From NCBI RefSeq assembly GCF_016786255.1, contig NZ_JADMKT010000080.1:132796-196795 (forward strand): DNA of 64,000 nucleotides. Direction: 5' to 3'. This DNA comes from Robertkochia sediminum (GTDB lineage: Bacteria > Bacteroidota > Bacteroidia > Flavobacteriales > Flavobacteriaceae). Position numbers and translations under genes: made by a program. This document shows, one piece after another, positions 1 through 9,265 of this stretch; position 1 is the stretch's first letter; each line of letters begins with the position of its first letter. The notes below the pieces were generated by a model. It saw nothing but the letters and a program-made list of their open reading frames with translations. It was not told the origin of the DNA and ran no database searches.

Positions 1-2044
1 AGATTCCGAAGGCTATACTAAATACCAGGATGGTCGATGGCTTGATAGGAATACCCAGATACCCCATAACCCCTGCTGTAATGATAAGCGGCAGGATGTT
101 CGGGATAAGTGATACCAGGATCATTTTGAACGAACGGAACATGTAGGCCATAAAGAGCGAGATCAATACAATGGCCAGGGACAACGACATTACCAGGTTG
201 TTTACCAGGTATTTTGTTCCCTTCATGAATACCAGGGCCTTTCCGGTTACGGTCACATCATAGCGATCCTCAGGCAATGCCTTACGGATCTTCTTTTCGA
301 GATCTTCTTCGATGCCTTCCATCTTGTCTGTGCCGATGTCTTTCATGAAGGTGGTGATCCTTGCGATCTGACCGGTAGAATCTACAAAGCTGCTGAGCAG
401 GTTCGAATTGTCCGACGATTTTTTGGCGTAGGACAGTATAAAGGTGTTTTCCTGGCTGTTCGGCAGCTGGTAGTACTTAGGGTTACCATTGTAAAAGGCT
501 TGTTTGGAGTACTTGACCAGGTTGGTGACCGAGATCGGATTGGAGAGCTCAGGGATCTCGCGAATCACTTCTTCCAGCTCGTCCATGCGTTTGAGTGTTG
601 AAGATTTCATAACCCCATTCCTTCTCTTGGTGTCGATCATAACCTCTATAGGCATGATCCCGTCAAATTCTTCTTCGAAAAAGCGGATGTCGTCAAAGAA
701 CGCCGCGCCCTTTGGCATGTCTTCGATCAGGGATCCGGAAACGCGAATCTGGTAGATCCCGATAATACTTGTGATCAGAGCGATAAGTGAAACGATGAAT
801 ACGGCAATACGATGTTCGCGAACCGTATTTTCCATCCATCCTACAAAGGCGTTGATCCAGGTCTTGTTCAGGTGCTTCAGGTGTTTCGTCTTAGGGATCG
901 ACATAAAGCTGTACAGGATCGGGATGATGAGCAGGGACAGGATGAAAATAAAGATGATGTTCAGGGAGGCAACGATACCAAATTCGGTAAGCAGCTTACT
1001 GTTGGTAATGATAAAAGTAGCGAAACCTGCCGCTGTGGTCATATTCGTCATCAAGGTAGCATTACCCACCTTGGAGATCACCCGTTGCAGGGACTTGGCC
1101 TTGTTACCGTGCTTGTTGAATTCCTGCTGGTATTTGTTGATCAGGAAGATACAGTTCGGGATCCCGATCACTATAATAAGCGGAGGGATAAGTGCAGTGA
1201 GCACCGTGATCTCATATTTGAGCAGTCCCAGGGTTCCGAAAGCCCACATTACGCCAATGATCACTACGACCATAGAGATGATGGTGGCTCGGAAAGAGCG
1301 GAAAAAGAAAAAGAAGATCAGCGAGGTAACCAGCAGTGCAGCGGCAATAAAGGTGCCGATCTCATCTATGATATTTTGGGCGTTCAGCGTGCGTATGTAG
1401 GGCATTCCCGATACGCGAAGGTCGAGGCCTGTGTTGTTTTCAAATTCTTCGATCAGGGGAATGAAATCGTTGAATATAAAATCTTTTCGAACCGATGTGT
1501 TTACGATCTCTTTGTCGAGGTATACTGCCGACCTCAGGGTTTGTGTTTCCTTATTAAAAAGAAGACTTTCGTAAAAGGGGAGGCGGTTAAAAAGCTCTTC
1601 CTTCAATTGGTCTACCTCTTGCTGACTTTCGACCTCTCCTTCTGTAAAGGGCTGGAGCTCGAATTCCTGTTTTTCGGTATTCTTGACCAGTTTTTTCAGG
1701 TTGTCTGTTGAGACAACGAGGGCTACCTCTGGTTTGGCCTGAAGTTGTTTGTTGAGCTTATTCCAGGCATTAAAATGCTCTGGAGTAAAAAGACTGCTGT
1801 CTTTGATCCCTACGACGATCAGGTTTCCTTCTTCCCCGAAAACATCGAGGAATTTATTGTAGGATACATTGATCGGGTGGTCGTCCGGTAACATATTCGC
1901 CTCGGTGTATGTAAACCTCATATATTGCCACTGGGAGGCCATAAAAATGGTAACCCCTGCAAGGGCAACCAAGATCGCAATACGGTTTCTTAGAATGAGA
2001 CGGGCAACATGCTGCCAGAAGTTTCTCGTGATCCAGTCAGTCAT
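1..2044 (-). CDS. RND/MMPL family exporter, N-terminal part (truncated by window edge)
   Basis: About 681 codons are present from an ATG at 2044; the gene runs off the left edge, so the C-terminus is missing. The protein starts with a short cytoplasmic stretch (MTDWITRNFWQH) and a first membrane helix (residues about 18-35), followed by a large extracytoplasmic loop. A block of several membrane helices follows (about residues 235-400), then a further helix and a second large loop, which is the duplicated layout of RND exporters. Proton-driven export of a lipid or other hydrophobic molecule is the usual role of the MMPL/HAE3 branch, but the substrate cannot be told. It lies 45 nt downstream of the DUF5686 gene on the same strand, so the two may be co-transcribed. 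Confidence 0.85.
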   Translation of the reverse strand, partial: MTDWITRNFWQHVARLILRNRIAILVALAGVTIFMASQWQYMRFTYTEANMLPDDHPINVSYNKFLDVFGEEGNLIVVGIKDSSLFTPEHFNAWNKLNKQLQAKPEVALVVSTDNLKKLVKNTEKQEFELQPFTEGEVESQQEVDQLKEELFNRLPFYESLLFNKETQTLRSAVYLDKEIVNTSVRKDFIFNDFIPLIEEFENNTGLDLRVSGMPYIRTLNAQNIIDEIGTFIAAALLVTSLIFFFFFRSFRATIISMVVVIIGVMWAFGTLGLLKYEITVLTALIPPLIIVIGIPNCIFLINKYQQEFNKHGNKAKSLQRVISKVGNATLMTNMTTAAGFATFIITNSKLLTEFGIVASLNIIFIFILSLLIIPILYSFMSIPKTKHLKHLNKTWINAFVGWMENTVREHRIAVFIVSLIALITSIIGIYQIRVSGSLIEDMPKGAAFFDDIRFFEEEFDGIMPIEVMIDTKRRNGVMKSSTLKRMDELEEVIREIPELSNPISVTNLVKYSKQAFYNGNPKYYQLPNSQENTFILSYAKKSSDNSNLLSSFVDSTGQIARITTFMKDIGTDKMEGIEEDLEKKIRKALPEDRYDVTVTGKALVFMKGTKYLVNNLVMSLSLAIVLISLFMAYMFRSFKMILVSLIPNILPLIITAGVMGYLGIPIKPSTILVFSIAFGI

Positions 2045-2089
2045 CTGAAAAATTTTCCGTGCAAAAATAGCAAACAAAGGGCATTCCCC

Positions 2090-4621
2090 CTAAATTCCTA
2101 AGGACAAATAGAAGGTGAATTTAAAGGAGATGTTGTCTTCGAAAATGGGCAGTGAATACGGGCCGTAGCGGTACATGGTGCTCAGTCCGAATCCGGAGAA
2201 GATATTGTTAAATTCAAGTCCGGACTCGTAGTATCCCTTGCTCAGGCTTTTGAAGGGAACGCCAAGGTGGTTCTCTATATCCCTGATATTACCTATCGCA
2301 TAGCGGTTAACCACTACGATCTGCGGATTTACGGTGGCCGATAACTTAATGCGTGGCAAAAGGTATTTGGCTTGCAGACTGAAATACCGGTCGGAGAAGA
2401 ACTCGTCAAAATACATGGTTTCGAAACTGTCGTATCCGGCAACCGAAAAGCGCTGAAGCAGGGCGTCTTTGGTGGGCTGGTTGGGGTACACATGGTAGAG
2501 CTCGGTAATGGGAAGCTCTCCCTTGGCGAAGCCTGCATTGATGTTCAAGCTCACAGAGCCTGCTGCGAAGGTGTGTATTTCCTGGCGTATGCGGAGTTGT
2601 ACTTTGGTAAAGCCGAAATCACTACCCATGATTCCCTTGATACCTTTGGTAAATTGTAAGTTGAACTGCGGCCATCCCGGCTCTAAAAGGGAACTTCCTT
2701 CTTCCGACACGAGATACCTGCTGTTGGGGGCCCAGTAACCCGAAACGGTAATGGTGTTGGTCTGAAATTGGGAGTAGGCCTTGTCATGCTGTAAATAGAC
2801 ATAGGGGTAGGTGGGTTGGGTGTCGGCCTGGGTCCACTGCATGCGTAATTGCAGCGCCGGATGGATGTCGTGACTCAGGTAGGCGCTCCCCGATTTACTG
2901 CGGTGAAAAGAGGTGATATTGAACAGGCGGGGTTCAAAAACGTAAAAGGTTCGTCCTGCGGTGATAAAGGCAGCAGTTCCTGTTTCTGTGAGGTCGTCGG
3001 TGTAATTGATCCCGACATAGGTCTCATCAGATTCCCTCACCTTGTAGGCGGCATCAAATCCGTATTTGAAGTCCTGGTCACGGGTACCGTAAACACCATA
3101 GCCCTTAAGGGTAAGTCGTTTGGAGAAGTTCTTGTTGGTAGTGGCACCCATCCCTGTTCTGAAGGCTTCGTAATTGTTGTATTTGATCAGGTATTTCAGA
3201 TCAAAGTCAATGTATTTGGTGGGGACGTAGCCTCTGAAGAGTTTGTTGAGAAATGCAATACGCTTATTGATCTTTATCGCTCCCGAAATGCTGTCCAGAT
3301 CGCGGTAGGTGATCTGTTCTCTCAGGGTTAGCGGACTATCACGGCGCTGGGTCCAGAAGGTTTCTTCACGCTGGTCAGAAAGCGGGTCGATGCGTATGTC
3401 TTCACTGCGTGTGGTGATGCTCACCGGTTGGTTGAGTCGTATGTTTTGGTTGCGGAGGTAGGTGATAAATTGTACTTTCTTATCGGTCGACTCCGGATTG
3501 GTATGTATGCAATTCGGATTTCTGCTGGTGCGTTCCACCTCAAAGAGCACGTCTTCAAACAGGGGGATATGCCTTTTGCTGTCTCCCTTGCCGATCACCA
3601 GGTTGGCCCTGTCCGGAAACCACAGGTCTTTTTCGGGGTAGTACAGAAAATCTTGTTCTGCTTTGATGCGCAGGTCTCCCTGAATTTGTGCGATCCCTTT
3701 TTGAAGAGCCAGGCTGGACGTGTCTATAAGCAGAGCGCCCTGCATGCGTTGTTCCGGTTTCTTGCTTCGGGAATAGTACCAGATAAGATAGGCTTGACGG
3801 CCTGCGTTGCTTACCGTGTCTATGATGCGGTAATTATAGGTACTCAAGGCGGTACCGGAGAGCGGACTTTTAAAGGTGGCGCGTTCCAGGCGATAGGTTT
3901 CGTTGTAAAAGGAAAAGGATTGTAGCTGGGTGGTTAGTACACGGTACTTGTTCTTTTTTAATCCGGCCATCTGGTACCCCAATATGGTTTCTTTCCGGCC
4001 TTTTTCTTTTTGAAAGTCTATGCGAATGGCGGTTTCGTTCATGTAGAGGTGACTTCCCTTCATGCGTTGCTTCAGGCGGTAGGCGCCACTGTCTACCGTT
4101 CTCAGGCTGAGTTGTCCGTTCTTGCGTTTAAAAACAGAATCTACCCGGCCGCGTATCGATCCGGGATCGGCTGTAATGAGTGATTTCTGATACGACTGGA
4201 AGCTGTAGCTTTCAAGCTTTTCTTCAGGAGCGTTGTTGCGTTTGCTTGCAATCACCCGCGCCATAAGTGCTTCGGCAGTTTTTTCTGCTACTTTTTGAGT
4301 TAAACCGGTGCCGTCTTCCAGGGTGGTTTCGAGGCTGATCTCAAGGGGTGATCCTGTTGATGGGGTCAGGGTTTGAGGGGCGTATCCCGGGTAGTGAAAG
4401 GTGATGGGGGTAGGATGTCCGGGGAAGGTGATCTCAAAGGTCCCGTCCGGGCCGGTGGTAGCTATGAACTCACCATTGGCTGTAATGGAAACAAAAGGCA
4501 GAGGCGTTTGTTCGTCTTTCGCGGTAACGGTTCCTGTGAGTAGTTGTTGCGCAAACCCATTGCTTACGATCAGCAGGAGAGTGGTGAGCATGACGTAACG
4601 AATGTGAAATGCGCTTTTCAA
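2090..4621 (-). CDS. DUF5686 outer-membrane protein with carboxypeptidase-like regulatory domain
   Basis: The 843-residue protein has an N-terminal signal peptide (cleavage near GFA-QQ) and a carboxypeptidase-regulatory-like beta domain at about residues 27-95 (LTGTVTAKDEQTPLPFVSI). A long region rich in alternating beta strands follows and ends in an aromatic C-terminus (FTFYLSLGI), as expected for an outer-membrane barrel. This is the architecture of the Bacteroidota DUF5686 family; its function is not established. The longest frame begins with TTG at 4621. An ATG at 4591 would still leave a usable signal peptide, so the start is uncertain. It precedes the exporter gene on the same strand. 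Confidence 0.8.
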   Translation of the reverse strand: MKSAFHIRYVMLTTLLLIVSNGFAQQLLTGTVTAKDEQTPLPFVSITANGEFIATTGPDGTFEITFPGHPTPITFHYPGYAPQTLTPSTGSPLEISLETTLEDGTGLTQKVAEKTAEALMARVIASKRNNAPEEKLESYSFQSYQKSLITADPGSIRGRVDSVFKRKNGQLSLRTVDSGAYRLKQRMKGSHLYMNETAIRIDFQKEKGRKETILGYQMAGLKKNKYRVLTTQLQSFSFYNETYRLERATFKSPLSGTALSTYNYRIIDTVSNAGRQAYLIWYYSRSKKPEQRMQGALLIDTSSLALQKGIAQIQGDLRIKAEQDFLYYPEKDLWFPDRANLVIGKGDSKRHIPLFEDVLFEVERTSRNPNCIHTNPESTDKKVQFITYLRNQNIRLNQPVSITTRSEDIRIDPLSDQREETFWTQRRDSPLTLREQITYRDLDSISGAIKINKRIAFLNKLFRGYVPTKYIDFDLKYLIKYNNYEAFRTGMGATTNKNFSKRLTLKGYGVYGTRDQDFKYGFDAAYKVRESDETYVGINYTDDLTETGTAAFITAGRTFYVFEPRLFNITSFHRSKSGSAYLSHDIHPALQLRMQWTQADTQPTYPYVYLQHDKAYSQFQTNTITVSGYWAPNSRYLVSEEGSSLLEPGWPQFNLQFTKGIKGIMGSDFGFTKVQLRIRQEIHTFAAGSVSLNINAGFAKGELPITELYHVYPNQPTKDALLQRFSVAGYDSFETMYFDEFFSDRYFSLQAKYLLPRIKLSATVNPQIVVVNRYAIGNIRDIENHLGVPFKSLSKGYYESGLEFNNIFSGFGLSTMYRYGPYSLPIFEDNISFKFTFYLSLGI

Positions 4622-4645
4622 GAACGGTGAGTAAGGTATGATGAT

Positions 4646-4678
4646 GAAAAAAAGCGATCCGCAAGGATCGCTTTTGCT
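4646..4678 (-). terminator. Intrinsic terminator after frr
   Basis: The stem AGCGATCC/GGATCGCT is followed on the minus strand by a run of seven T. It lies 13 nt past the frr stop and separates the pyrH-frr unit from the DUF5686 gene. Confidence 0.85.
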
Positions 4679-4690
4679 ATTGAAGGTATA

Positions 4691-5248
4691 TTATACCGTC
4701 ATAATTTCTTTTTCCTTGACAACGAGCAGTTCGTCTACCTTTTTGATATAGGTGTCTGTAAGGTCCTGCACGTCGATCTCTGCATTGGATTTGAGGTCTT
4801 CAGAGGCATCCTCCAGCTTCTTGATCTCCTTGTTGGCATCCTGGCGTGCGGTTCGAATAGATACTTTAGCATCTTCTGCTTCGCCTTTGGCTTGTTTTAC
4901 CAGGTCTTTACGACGCTCTTCGGTAAGTGGCGGAACATTGATGATGATCATCTCCCCGTTGTTCATAGGGTTAAAGCCAATATTGGCGAGCATGATCCCG
5001 CGCTCGATCTCCTGAAGCATGGATTTTTCCCAAGGCTGAATAGAAATGGTTCTCGCATCGGGAGTGTTTACGTTGGCCACCTGGCTCAGCGGGGTTTGCG
5101 AGCCGTAATATTCGACCATAACACTTCCCACCATAGCCGGGCTGGCTTTTCCTGCACGAATGTTTACAAATTCTTTTTCGAGGTGCAAAATGGAAGCATC
5201 CATAGACTCGCGGGTGCTGTCCAGAATAAATTTAATTTCTTCGTTCAT
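4691..5248 (-). CDS. frr: Ribosome recycling factor
   Basis: At 185 residues it has the normal length of the family. Typical features are the N-terminal helix (ESMDASILHLEKEFVNIRAGKASP), the domain II segment with QPWEKSMLQEIERGI, and the C-terminal coiled-coil helices ending in VVKEKEIMTV. With EF-G it splits post-termination ribosomes so that subunits can be reused. It follows pyrH by 48 nt on the same strand, the conserved bacterial pairing, and a strong terminator lies just after the stop. Confidence 0.97.
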   Translation of the reverse strand: MNEEIKFILDSTRESMDASILHLEKEFVNIRAGKASPAMVGSVMVEYYGSQTPLSQVANVNTPDARTISIQPWEKSMLQEIERGIMLANIGFNPMNNGEMIIINVPPLTEERRKDLVKQAKGEAEDAKVSIRTARQDANKEIKKLEDASEDLKSNAEIDVQDLTDTYIKKVDELLVVKEKEIMTV

Positions 5249-5296
5249 AACGACTTACTGTATTAGTTCTTTATGGCTGACGTAATGTGAATTTAC

Positions 5297-6004
5297 TTAA
5301 AGATTTACTTTTGTTCCAACTTTTTCCCCTGAAACGACTTTTAACAGGTTACCCTGTTTGTTCATGTCGAATACAATGATCGGGAGTTCATTCTCCTGAC
5401 TCAGTGTAAAGGCAGTGGTATCCATAACCTTGAGTCCTTTGTTGAGTACATCGTCAAAGGTGATAAAGTCGAACTTGGTCGCATCCTTGTCTTTCTCCGG
5501 GTCGGCGGTGTAGATACCGTCTACACGGGTCCCTTTCAGGATCACATCGGCATTGATCTCAATGGCACGAAGTACTGCTGCCGAATCGGTGGTGAAGTAC
5601 GGATTTCCGGTACCTCCTCCAAAGATCACCACGCGCCCTTTTTCAAGGTGTCTTATGGCTCTTCTTCTTATAAATGGCTCTGCCACTTCGTTGATCTTAA
5701 TGGCCGATTGCAGTCGTGTTTGAATGCCTTCGTCTTCAAGGGCCCCCTGAAGTGCGAGTCCGTTGATCACGGTAGCCAGCATTCCCATGTGGTCTCCCTG
5801 AACGCGGTCCATACCATTACTCGCCCCGGCAAGTCCGCGAAAGATGTTCCCGCCGCCAATAACGATGGCTACTTGTACTCCTTTGTCTACGATCTTTTGG
5901 ATCTCTTCGGCATATTCCTTAAGCCTAACGGGGTCAATGCCGTATTGACGGTTTCCCATTAATGCTTCTCCACTTAGTTTTAAAAGGATTCTCTTGTATT
6001 GCAT
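5297..6004 (-). CDS. pyrH: UMP kinase
   Basis: The protein of 235 residues belongs to the amino acid kinase fold and phosphorylates UMP to UDP with ATP. Recognisable parts are [11 protein letters not shown] at the N-terminus, the glycine-rich [10 protein letters not shown] (about residues 48-57), [20 protein letters not shown] (about 130-149) and the late [15 protein letters not shown] segment. The start ATG at 6004 is supported by a TAnnTTTG promoter element 43 nt upstream. frr follows directly. Confidence 0.97.
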   Translation of the reverse strand: MQYKRILLKLSGEALMGNRQYGIDPVRLKEYAEEIQKIVDKGVQVAIVIGGGNIFRGLAGASNGMDRVQGDHMGMLATVINGLALQGALEDEGIQTRLQSAIKINEVAEPFIRRRAIRHLEKGRVVIFGGGTGNPYFTTDSAAVLRAIEINADVILKGTRVDGIYTADPEKDKDATKFDFITFDDVLNKGLKVMDTTAFTLSQENELPIIVFDMNKQGNLLKVVSGEKVGTKVNL

Positions 6005-6046
6005 GAATTGCTTGATATAATTGGGCAGAATGAATTAAAATCCCTG

Positions 6047-6054
6047 CAAAAATA
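6047..6054 (-). promoter_or_regulatory. Probable -7 element for pyrH-frr
   Basis: Read on the minus strand the site is TATTTTTG, matching the Bacteroidota -7 consensus TAnnTTTG. No TTG is found at the ideal distance upstream, so only half of the promoter is supported. Confidence 0.45.
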
Positions 6055-6092
6055 AGTAAAATTATTTAGTGTTTTTGCGGGGAATTGAGATA

Positions 6093-6128
6093 TAAAAAAA
6101 GCCCCTTTGAATTTCAAAGGGGCTTTTA
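6093..6128 (-). terminator. Intrinsic terminator after tsf
   Basis: Perfect stem AGCCCCTTTGA/TCAAAGGGGCT with a T tract on the minus strand. It ends the rplM-rpsI-rpsB-tsf unit, 22 nt past the tsf stop. Confidence 0.9.
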
Positions 6129-6149
6129 GGTATGTTGTTAAACGGATAA

Positions 6150-6974
6150 TTATCCAAGTGCTACTCTTTCGAAAGCAGTCACGGTAAGACCTCCGTCTAC
6201 AGATTTAACGTACTGAGCAACACTTTGCTTGTTGTCCTTGATGAAGGCTTGGTTAACAAGGGTGTTGTCTTTGAAGAATCTGTTCAGTTTTCCTTTGGCG
6301 ATGTTATCAAGCATAGCCTCTGGCTTTCCTTCAGCTCTAAGCTGCTCCTTAGCGATCTCGATCTCTTTGTCGATCACAGACTGATCTACACCTTCTTCGT
6401 TAAGGGCAACAGGGTTCATAGCAGCAGCTTGCATAGCTACGTCCTTAGCCGCACCTTCAGCACCTTCTACATTAGCAGAAAGTCCAACGAGGGTAGCGAT
6501 CTTGTTACCGGCGTGGATATAAGAACCTACGAAAGGAGCGTCGAGTTTACGGAAATCACCGATCTCGATCTTCTCTCCGATAACTCCGGTTTGCTCGATA
6601 AGCTTTTCAGCAACGGTGATCCCGTTGAAGTCAGCTTCCATCATAGCTTCTTTAGAGTCGAAGTTAAGGGCAAGGTCAGCAAGGTCATTAGCAAGGGTAA
6701 CGAAAGATTCGTTCTTTGCTACGAAGTCGGTCTCACAGTTAAGTGAAACGATAACACCTGTAGTTTTGTCGTCGTTTACCTTAGCGATAACAGCTCCTTC
6801 AGAAGAATCTCTGTCGGCTCTCTTAGCGGCAACTTTCTGACCCTTCTTACGAAGGATCTCTACGGCTTTATCAAAATCTCCTTCGGCCTCAACCAATGCT
6901 TTTTTACAATCCATCATACCGGCACCGGTAGATTTTCTAAGCTTATTTACTTCAGCGGCTGTAATTTTTGCCAT
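6150..6974 (-). CDS. tsf: Elongation factor Ts
   Basis: The 274-residue protein opens with the UBA-like domain of the family (KLRKSTGAGMMDCKKALVEA, residues 11-30). The core contains the TDFVAKNESF motif (about residues 81-90) that contacts EF-Tu and disrupts its magnesium site. EF-Ts exchanges GDP for GTP on EF-Tu. It lies 85 nt downstream of rpsB in the usual order and is followed by a strong terminator. Confidence 0.97.
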   Translation of the reverse strand: MAKITAAEVNKLRKSTGAGMMDCKKALVEAEGDFDKAVEILRKKGQKVAAKRADRDSSEGAVIAKVNDDKTTGVIVSLNCETDFVAKNESFVTLANDLADLALNFDSKEAMMEADFNGITVAEKLIEQTGVIGEKIEIGDFRKLDAPFVGSYIHAGNKIATLVGLSANVEGAEGAAKDVAMQAAAMNPVALNEEGVDQSVIDKEIEIAKEQLRAEGKPEAMLDNIAKGKLNRFFKDNTLVNQAFIKDNKQSVAQYVKSVDGGLTVTAFERVALG

Positions 6975-7059
6975 TTCTCTTAAGATTTTTGGTTTATAAG
7001 GTCGTCAACCGGAATAAAAATGGGATCAATTCCGGTTAACGACTTTAAGAAAATATTAT

Positions 7060-7851
7060 TTATTCGTTGTCCTCAGACTTTGCAGCCTCTTTCTCTGCTT
7101 TTGCAGGTTTTTCGGCTTGGCCTTCACTTTCTTTAGCAGCTTTTTCAGCATCCTTATCGGCTTTTCTTTCCGAAAGGCCTTCAGCCACAGCAGCAGTTAC
7201 ATGCGAAAGGATCTTTTCGATCGACTTTGATGCATCGTCGTTAGAAGGGATCACGTAGTCTACCTCTCTTGGGTCAGAGTTGGTATCGACCATCGCGAAG
7301 ATTGGAATGTTTAATTTTTGTGCTTCTTTAACAGCGATGTGCTCACGCATGGTGTCTACAATAAACAGTGCACCTGGAAGACGCGTCATGTCAGAGATCG
7401 ACCCGAGGTTTTTCTCGAGCTTAGCTCTTAAACGATCAATTTGAAGTTTTTCTTTCTTAGAAAGGGTATCAAAAGTACCGTCTTTCTTCATTCTGTCGAT
7501 CGAAGCCATTTTCTTAACCGCCTTACGGATGGTTACGAAGTTGGTAAGCATACCACCAGGCCAACGCTCAGTGATGTAAGGCATGTTAACAGCACCTGCT
7601 TTATCAGCAACGATGTCTTTTGCCTGCTTCTTAGTAGCTACGAACAGAATTTTTCTTCCTGAAGCTGCGATCTTTTTAAGGGCTTCGTTAGCCTCTTCGA
7701 TCTTAGCAGCAGTTTTGTAAAGGTTAATTACGTGAATTCCGTTACGCTCCATGTAGATGTAAGGAGCCATGTTTGGATTCCACTTTCTGGTAAGGTGTCC
7801 GAAATGTACACCTGCCTCTAGTAGGTCTTTAACTTCTATATTGTTTGCCAT
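7060..7851 (-). CDS. rpsB: 30S ribosomal protein S2
   Basis: The protein has 263 residues. The N-terminus (VKDLLEAGVHFGHLTRKWNPNMAPYIY) and the later segments ERWPGGMLTNF and RLPGALFIVDT are typical of S2. The last 35 or so residues form a Lys/Glu/Ala-rich tail (from about residue 225) that is not part of the conserved fold and is probably disordered. The gene follows rpsI after a 168-nt spacer, longer than other gaps in this operon, and the spacer holds a candidate RNA structure. Confidence 0.97.
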   Translation of the reverse strand: MANNIEVKDLLEAGVHFGHLTRKWNPNMAPYIYMERNGIHVINLYKTAAKIEEANEALKKIAASGRKILFVATKKQAKDIVADKAGAVNMPYITERWPGGMLTNFVTIRKAVKKMASIDRMKKDGTFDTLSKKEKLQIDRLRAKLEKNLGSISDMTRLPGALFIVDTMREHIAVKEAQKLNIPIFAMVDTNSDPREVDYVIPSNDDASKSIEKILSHVTAAVAEGLSERKADKDAEKAAKESEGQAEKPAKAEKEAAKSEDNE

Positions 7852-7880
7852 TTTTCTAATAGTTTACGTTCCGTTGGACA

Positions 7881-7941
7881 TTTAGCAATGAATAAGTGGT
7901 CACCTCTGTGAGGATTCTGCCTTGTTCATTTGGATGCTAAA
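7881..7941 (-). promoter_or_regulatory. Candidate structured leader of rpsB
   Basis: In the minus-strand transcript an outer 7-bp stem (TTTAGCA with TGCTAAA) leads, past a 5-nt bulge, to a second helix of five pairs, one A-C mismatch and three pairs, enclosing a small CCTC/GAGG hairpin. The element lies 30-90 nt before the rpsB start, between rpsI and rpsB. Autoregulatory leaders of S2 are known in other bacteria; that this is one is inferred only from position and folding. Confidence 0.4.
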
Positions 7942-8019
7942 CTAGTTTCCGCATTGCGGGTCAACGACATTATTATTTTCAATAGGGTGTGAACGATAGT
8001 TTTCTTCGCGAAAAAAATA

Positions 8020-8406
8020 TTAACGCTTAGAGAACTGGAATTTCTTACGGGCTTTCTTCTGACCGAATTTCTTACGCTCAACCATACGAGGATCTCTGGT
8101 AAGAAGACCTTCCGGCTTAAGAGTCAGACGGTGCTCCGCATCGATTTCGCAAAGTGCTCTTGAGATCGCAAGACGAACAGCCTCAGCTTGTCCGGTAATT
8201 CCACCACCGAAAACATTTACTTTGATGTCGAAAGCCTCTTCATTCTCAGTTAAAGCAAGCGGCTGCTTTACTTTGTACTGAAGCGTAGGAGTCTTGAAGT
8301 AGGTTTCCAGGTCTTTTTTGTTGATGGTGATGTTTCCTTTCCCTTCAGAAACATACACTCGTGCAACAGCAGTTTTTCTTCTGCCAATTTTGTGAATTAC
8401 TTCCAT
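8020..8406 (-). CDS. rpsI: 30S ribosomal protein S9
   Basis: The 128-residue protein begins with [17 protein letters not shown], has the central [21 protein letters not shown] block, and ends in the conserved basic tail KKFQFSKR, which reaches the P site tRNA in the ribosome. Its ATG overlaps the rplM stop by one base (TAATG), indicating translational coupling in the classic L13-S9 pair. Confidence 0.98.
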   Translation of the reverse strand: MEVIHKIGRRKTAVARVYVSEGKGNITINKKDLETYFKTPTLQYKVKQPLALTENEEAFDIKVNVFGGGITGQAEAVRLAISRALCEIDAEHRLTLKPEGLLTRDPRMVERKKFGQKKARKKFQFSKR

Positions 8407-8861
8407 TATTTAAGATCGTTTAAATTAATTGCAGTAGGCTTCTGAGCTTCCTGAGCGTGCTCGCTTCCTACATACACTTTAAGGTTTCTAAAAAGATCTG
8501 CTCCAAGTTTGTTCTTAGGAAGCATTCCTTTTACAGATTTCTCGATCAAACGAGCAGGATCCTTAGCGAAAAGCTCGGTAGCAGTTTGAGTTCTCTGCCC
8601 ACCTGGGTATCCTGTGTGACGAACGTATTGTTTCGCCTCCCATTTTTTCCCGGTCATGTTGATCTTCTCAGCGTTGATGATAACAACGTTATCTCCGCAA
8701 TCAACGTGGGGAGTGTAATTGGGCTTGTACTTACCTCTTAGTAGCTTGGCTACCTTAGAAGAAAGACGTCCCAGCGTCTGTCCTTCAGCGTCAACAAGAA
8801 CCCACTGCTTATCAACAGTCGCCTTGTTCGCCGATACGGTTTTGTAGCTTAATGTATCCAC
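8406..8861 (-). CDS. rplM: 50S ribosomal protein L13
   Basis: The 151-residue protein shows the L13 signatures [19 protein letters not shown] near the N-terminus, [12 protein letters not shown] in the middle and [21 protein letters not shown] towards the end. L13 is an early assembly protein of the large subunit. It is the first gene of the ribosomal operon; a complete promoter lies 68-97 nt upstream. Confidence 0.98.
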   Translation of the reverse strand: MDTLSYKTVSANKATVDKQWVLVDAEGQTLGRLSSKVAKLLRGKYKPNYTPHVDCGDNVVIINAEKINMTGKKWEAKQYVRHTGYPGGQRTQTATELFAKDPARLIEKSVKGMLPKNKLGADLFRNLKVYVGSEHAQEAQKPTAINLNDLK

Positions 8862-8928
8862 ACTAACTTATTTAAAATTAAACATTCCATTCCTGCCCGA
8901 CTCATTATGGGTCGGATTTACAGGGGTG

Positions 8929-8958
8929 CAAATGTACATATAATTCTTATAATTGCAA
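8929..8958 (-). promoter_or_regulatory. Promoter of rplM-rpsI-rpsB-tsf
   Basis: On the minus strand TTG (8958-8956) is followed after exactly 19 nt by TACATTTG (8936-8929). Both elements and the spacing match the Bacteroidota housekeeping promoter (TTG, 17-23 nt, TAnnTTTG). Confidence 0.75.
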
Positions 8959-9097
8959 ATGTGTACCTGCTTATATTTGAAAGGAATAGGGAATGTATTG
9001 GGGTTTAATAGCTTTAGGGGCGACCTAACGGGATATTTTGATGTGCAAAGCGATTAAATCTGCCTTTTGAGGATGGTGTATACCTTGTCGGTTTGGT

Positions 9098-9240
9098 CGC
9101 AAGGACCAAATTCCAAAATTCAAATCCCAAAAGAGGCTCGGATGGCATATCGCAAGGACCAAATTCCAAAATTCAAATCCCAAAAGAGGCCCGGATGGCA
9201 TATCGCAAATTCCAAATTCCAAAAATTCAAATTCCAAAAA
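9098..9240 (+). repeat. 53-bp tandem repeat, two full copies and one degenerate
   Basis: Copies begin with CGCAAGGACC at 9098 and 9151; a third, shorter copy begins at 9204 and continues as AAATTCC-type repeats. Inside each unit are shorter words built from AAATTCC and AAATCCC. The array fills most of the gap between rplM and the four-helix-bundle gene and lies directly downstream of that gene's stop. The rest of the 8959-9097 stretch shows nothing recognisable. Confidence 0.85.
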
Positions 9241-9265
9241 CATACTTGTTTCTATTCTTAAAGGT

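Noticed and set aside
812-1711. 299-codon plus-strand frame inside the RND exporter gene
   Set aside because: The minus strand gives a continuous membrane exporter over the same region.
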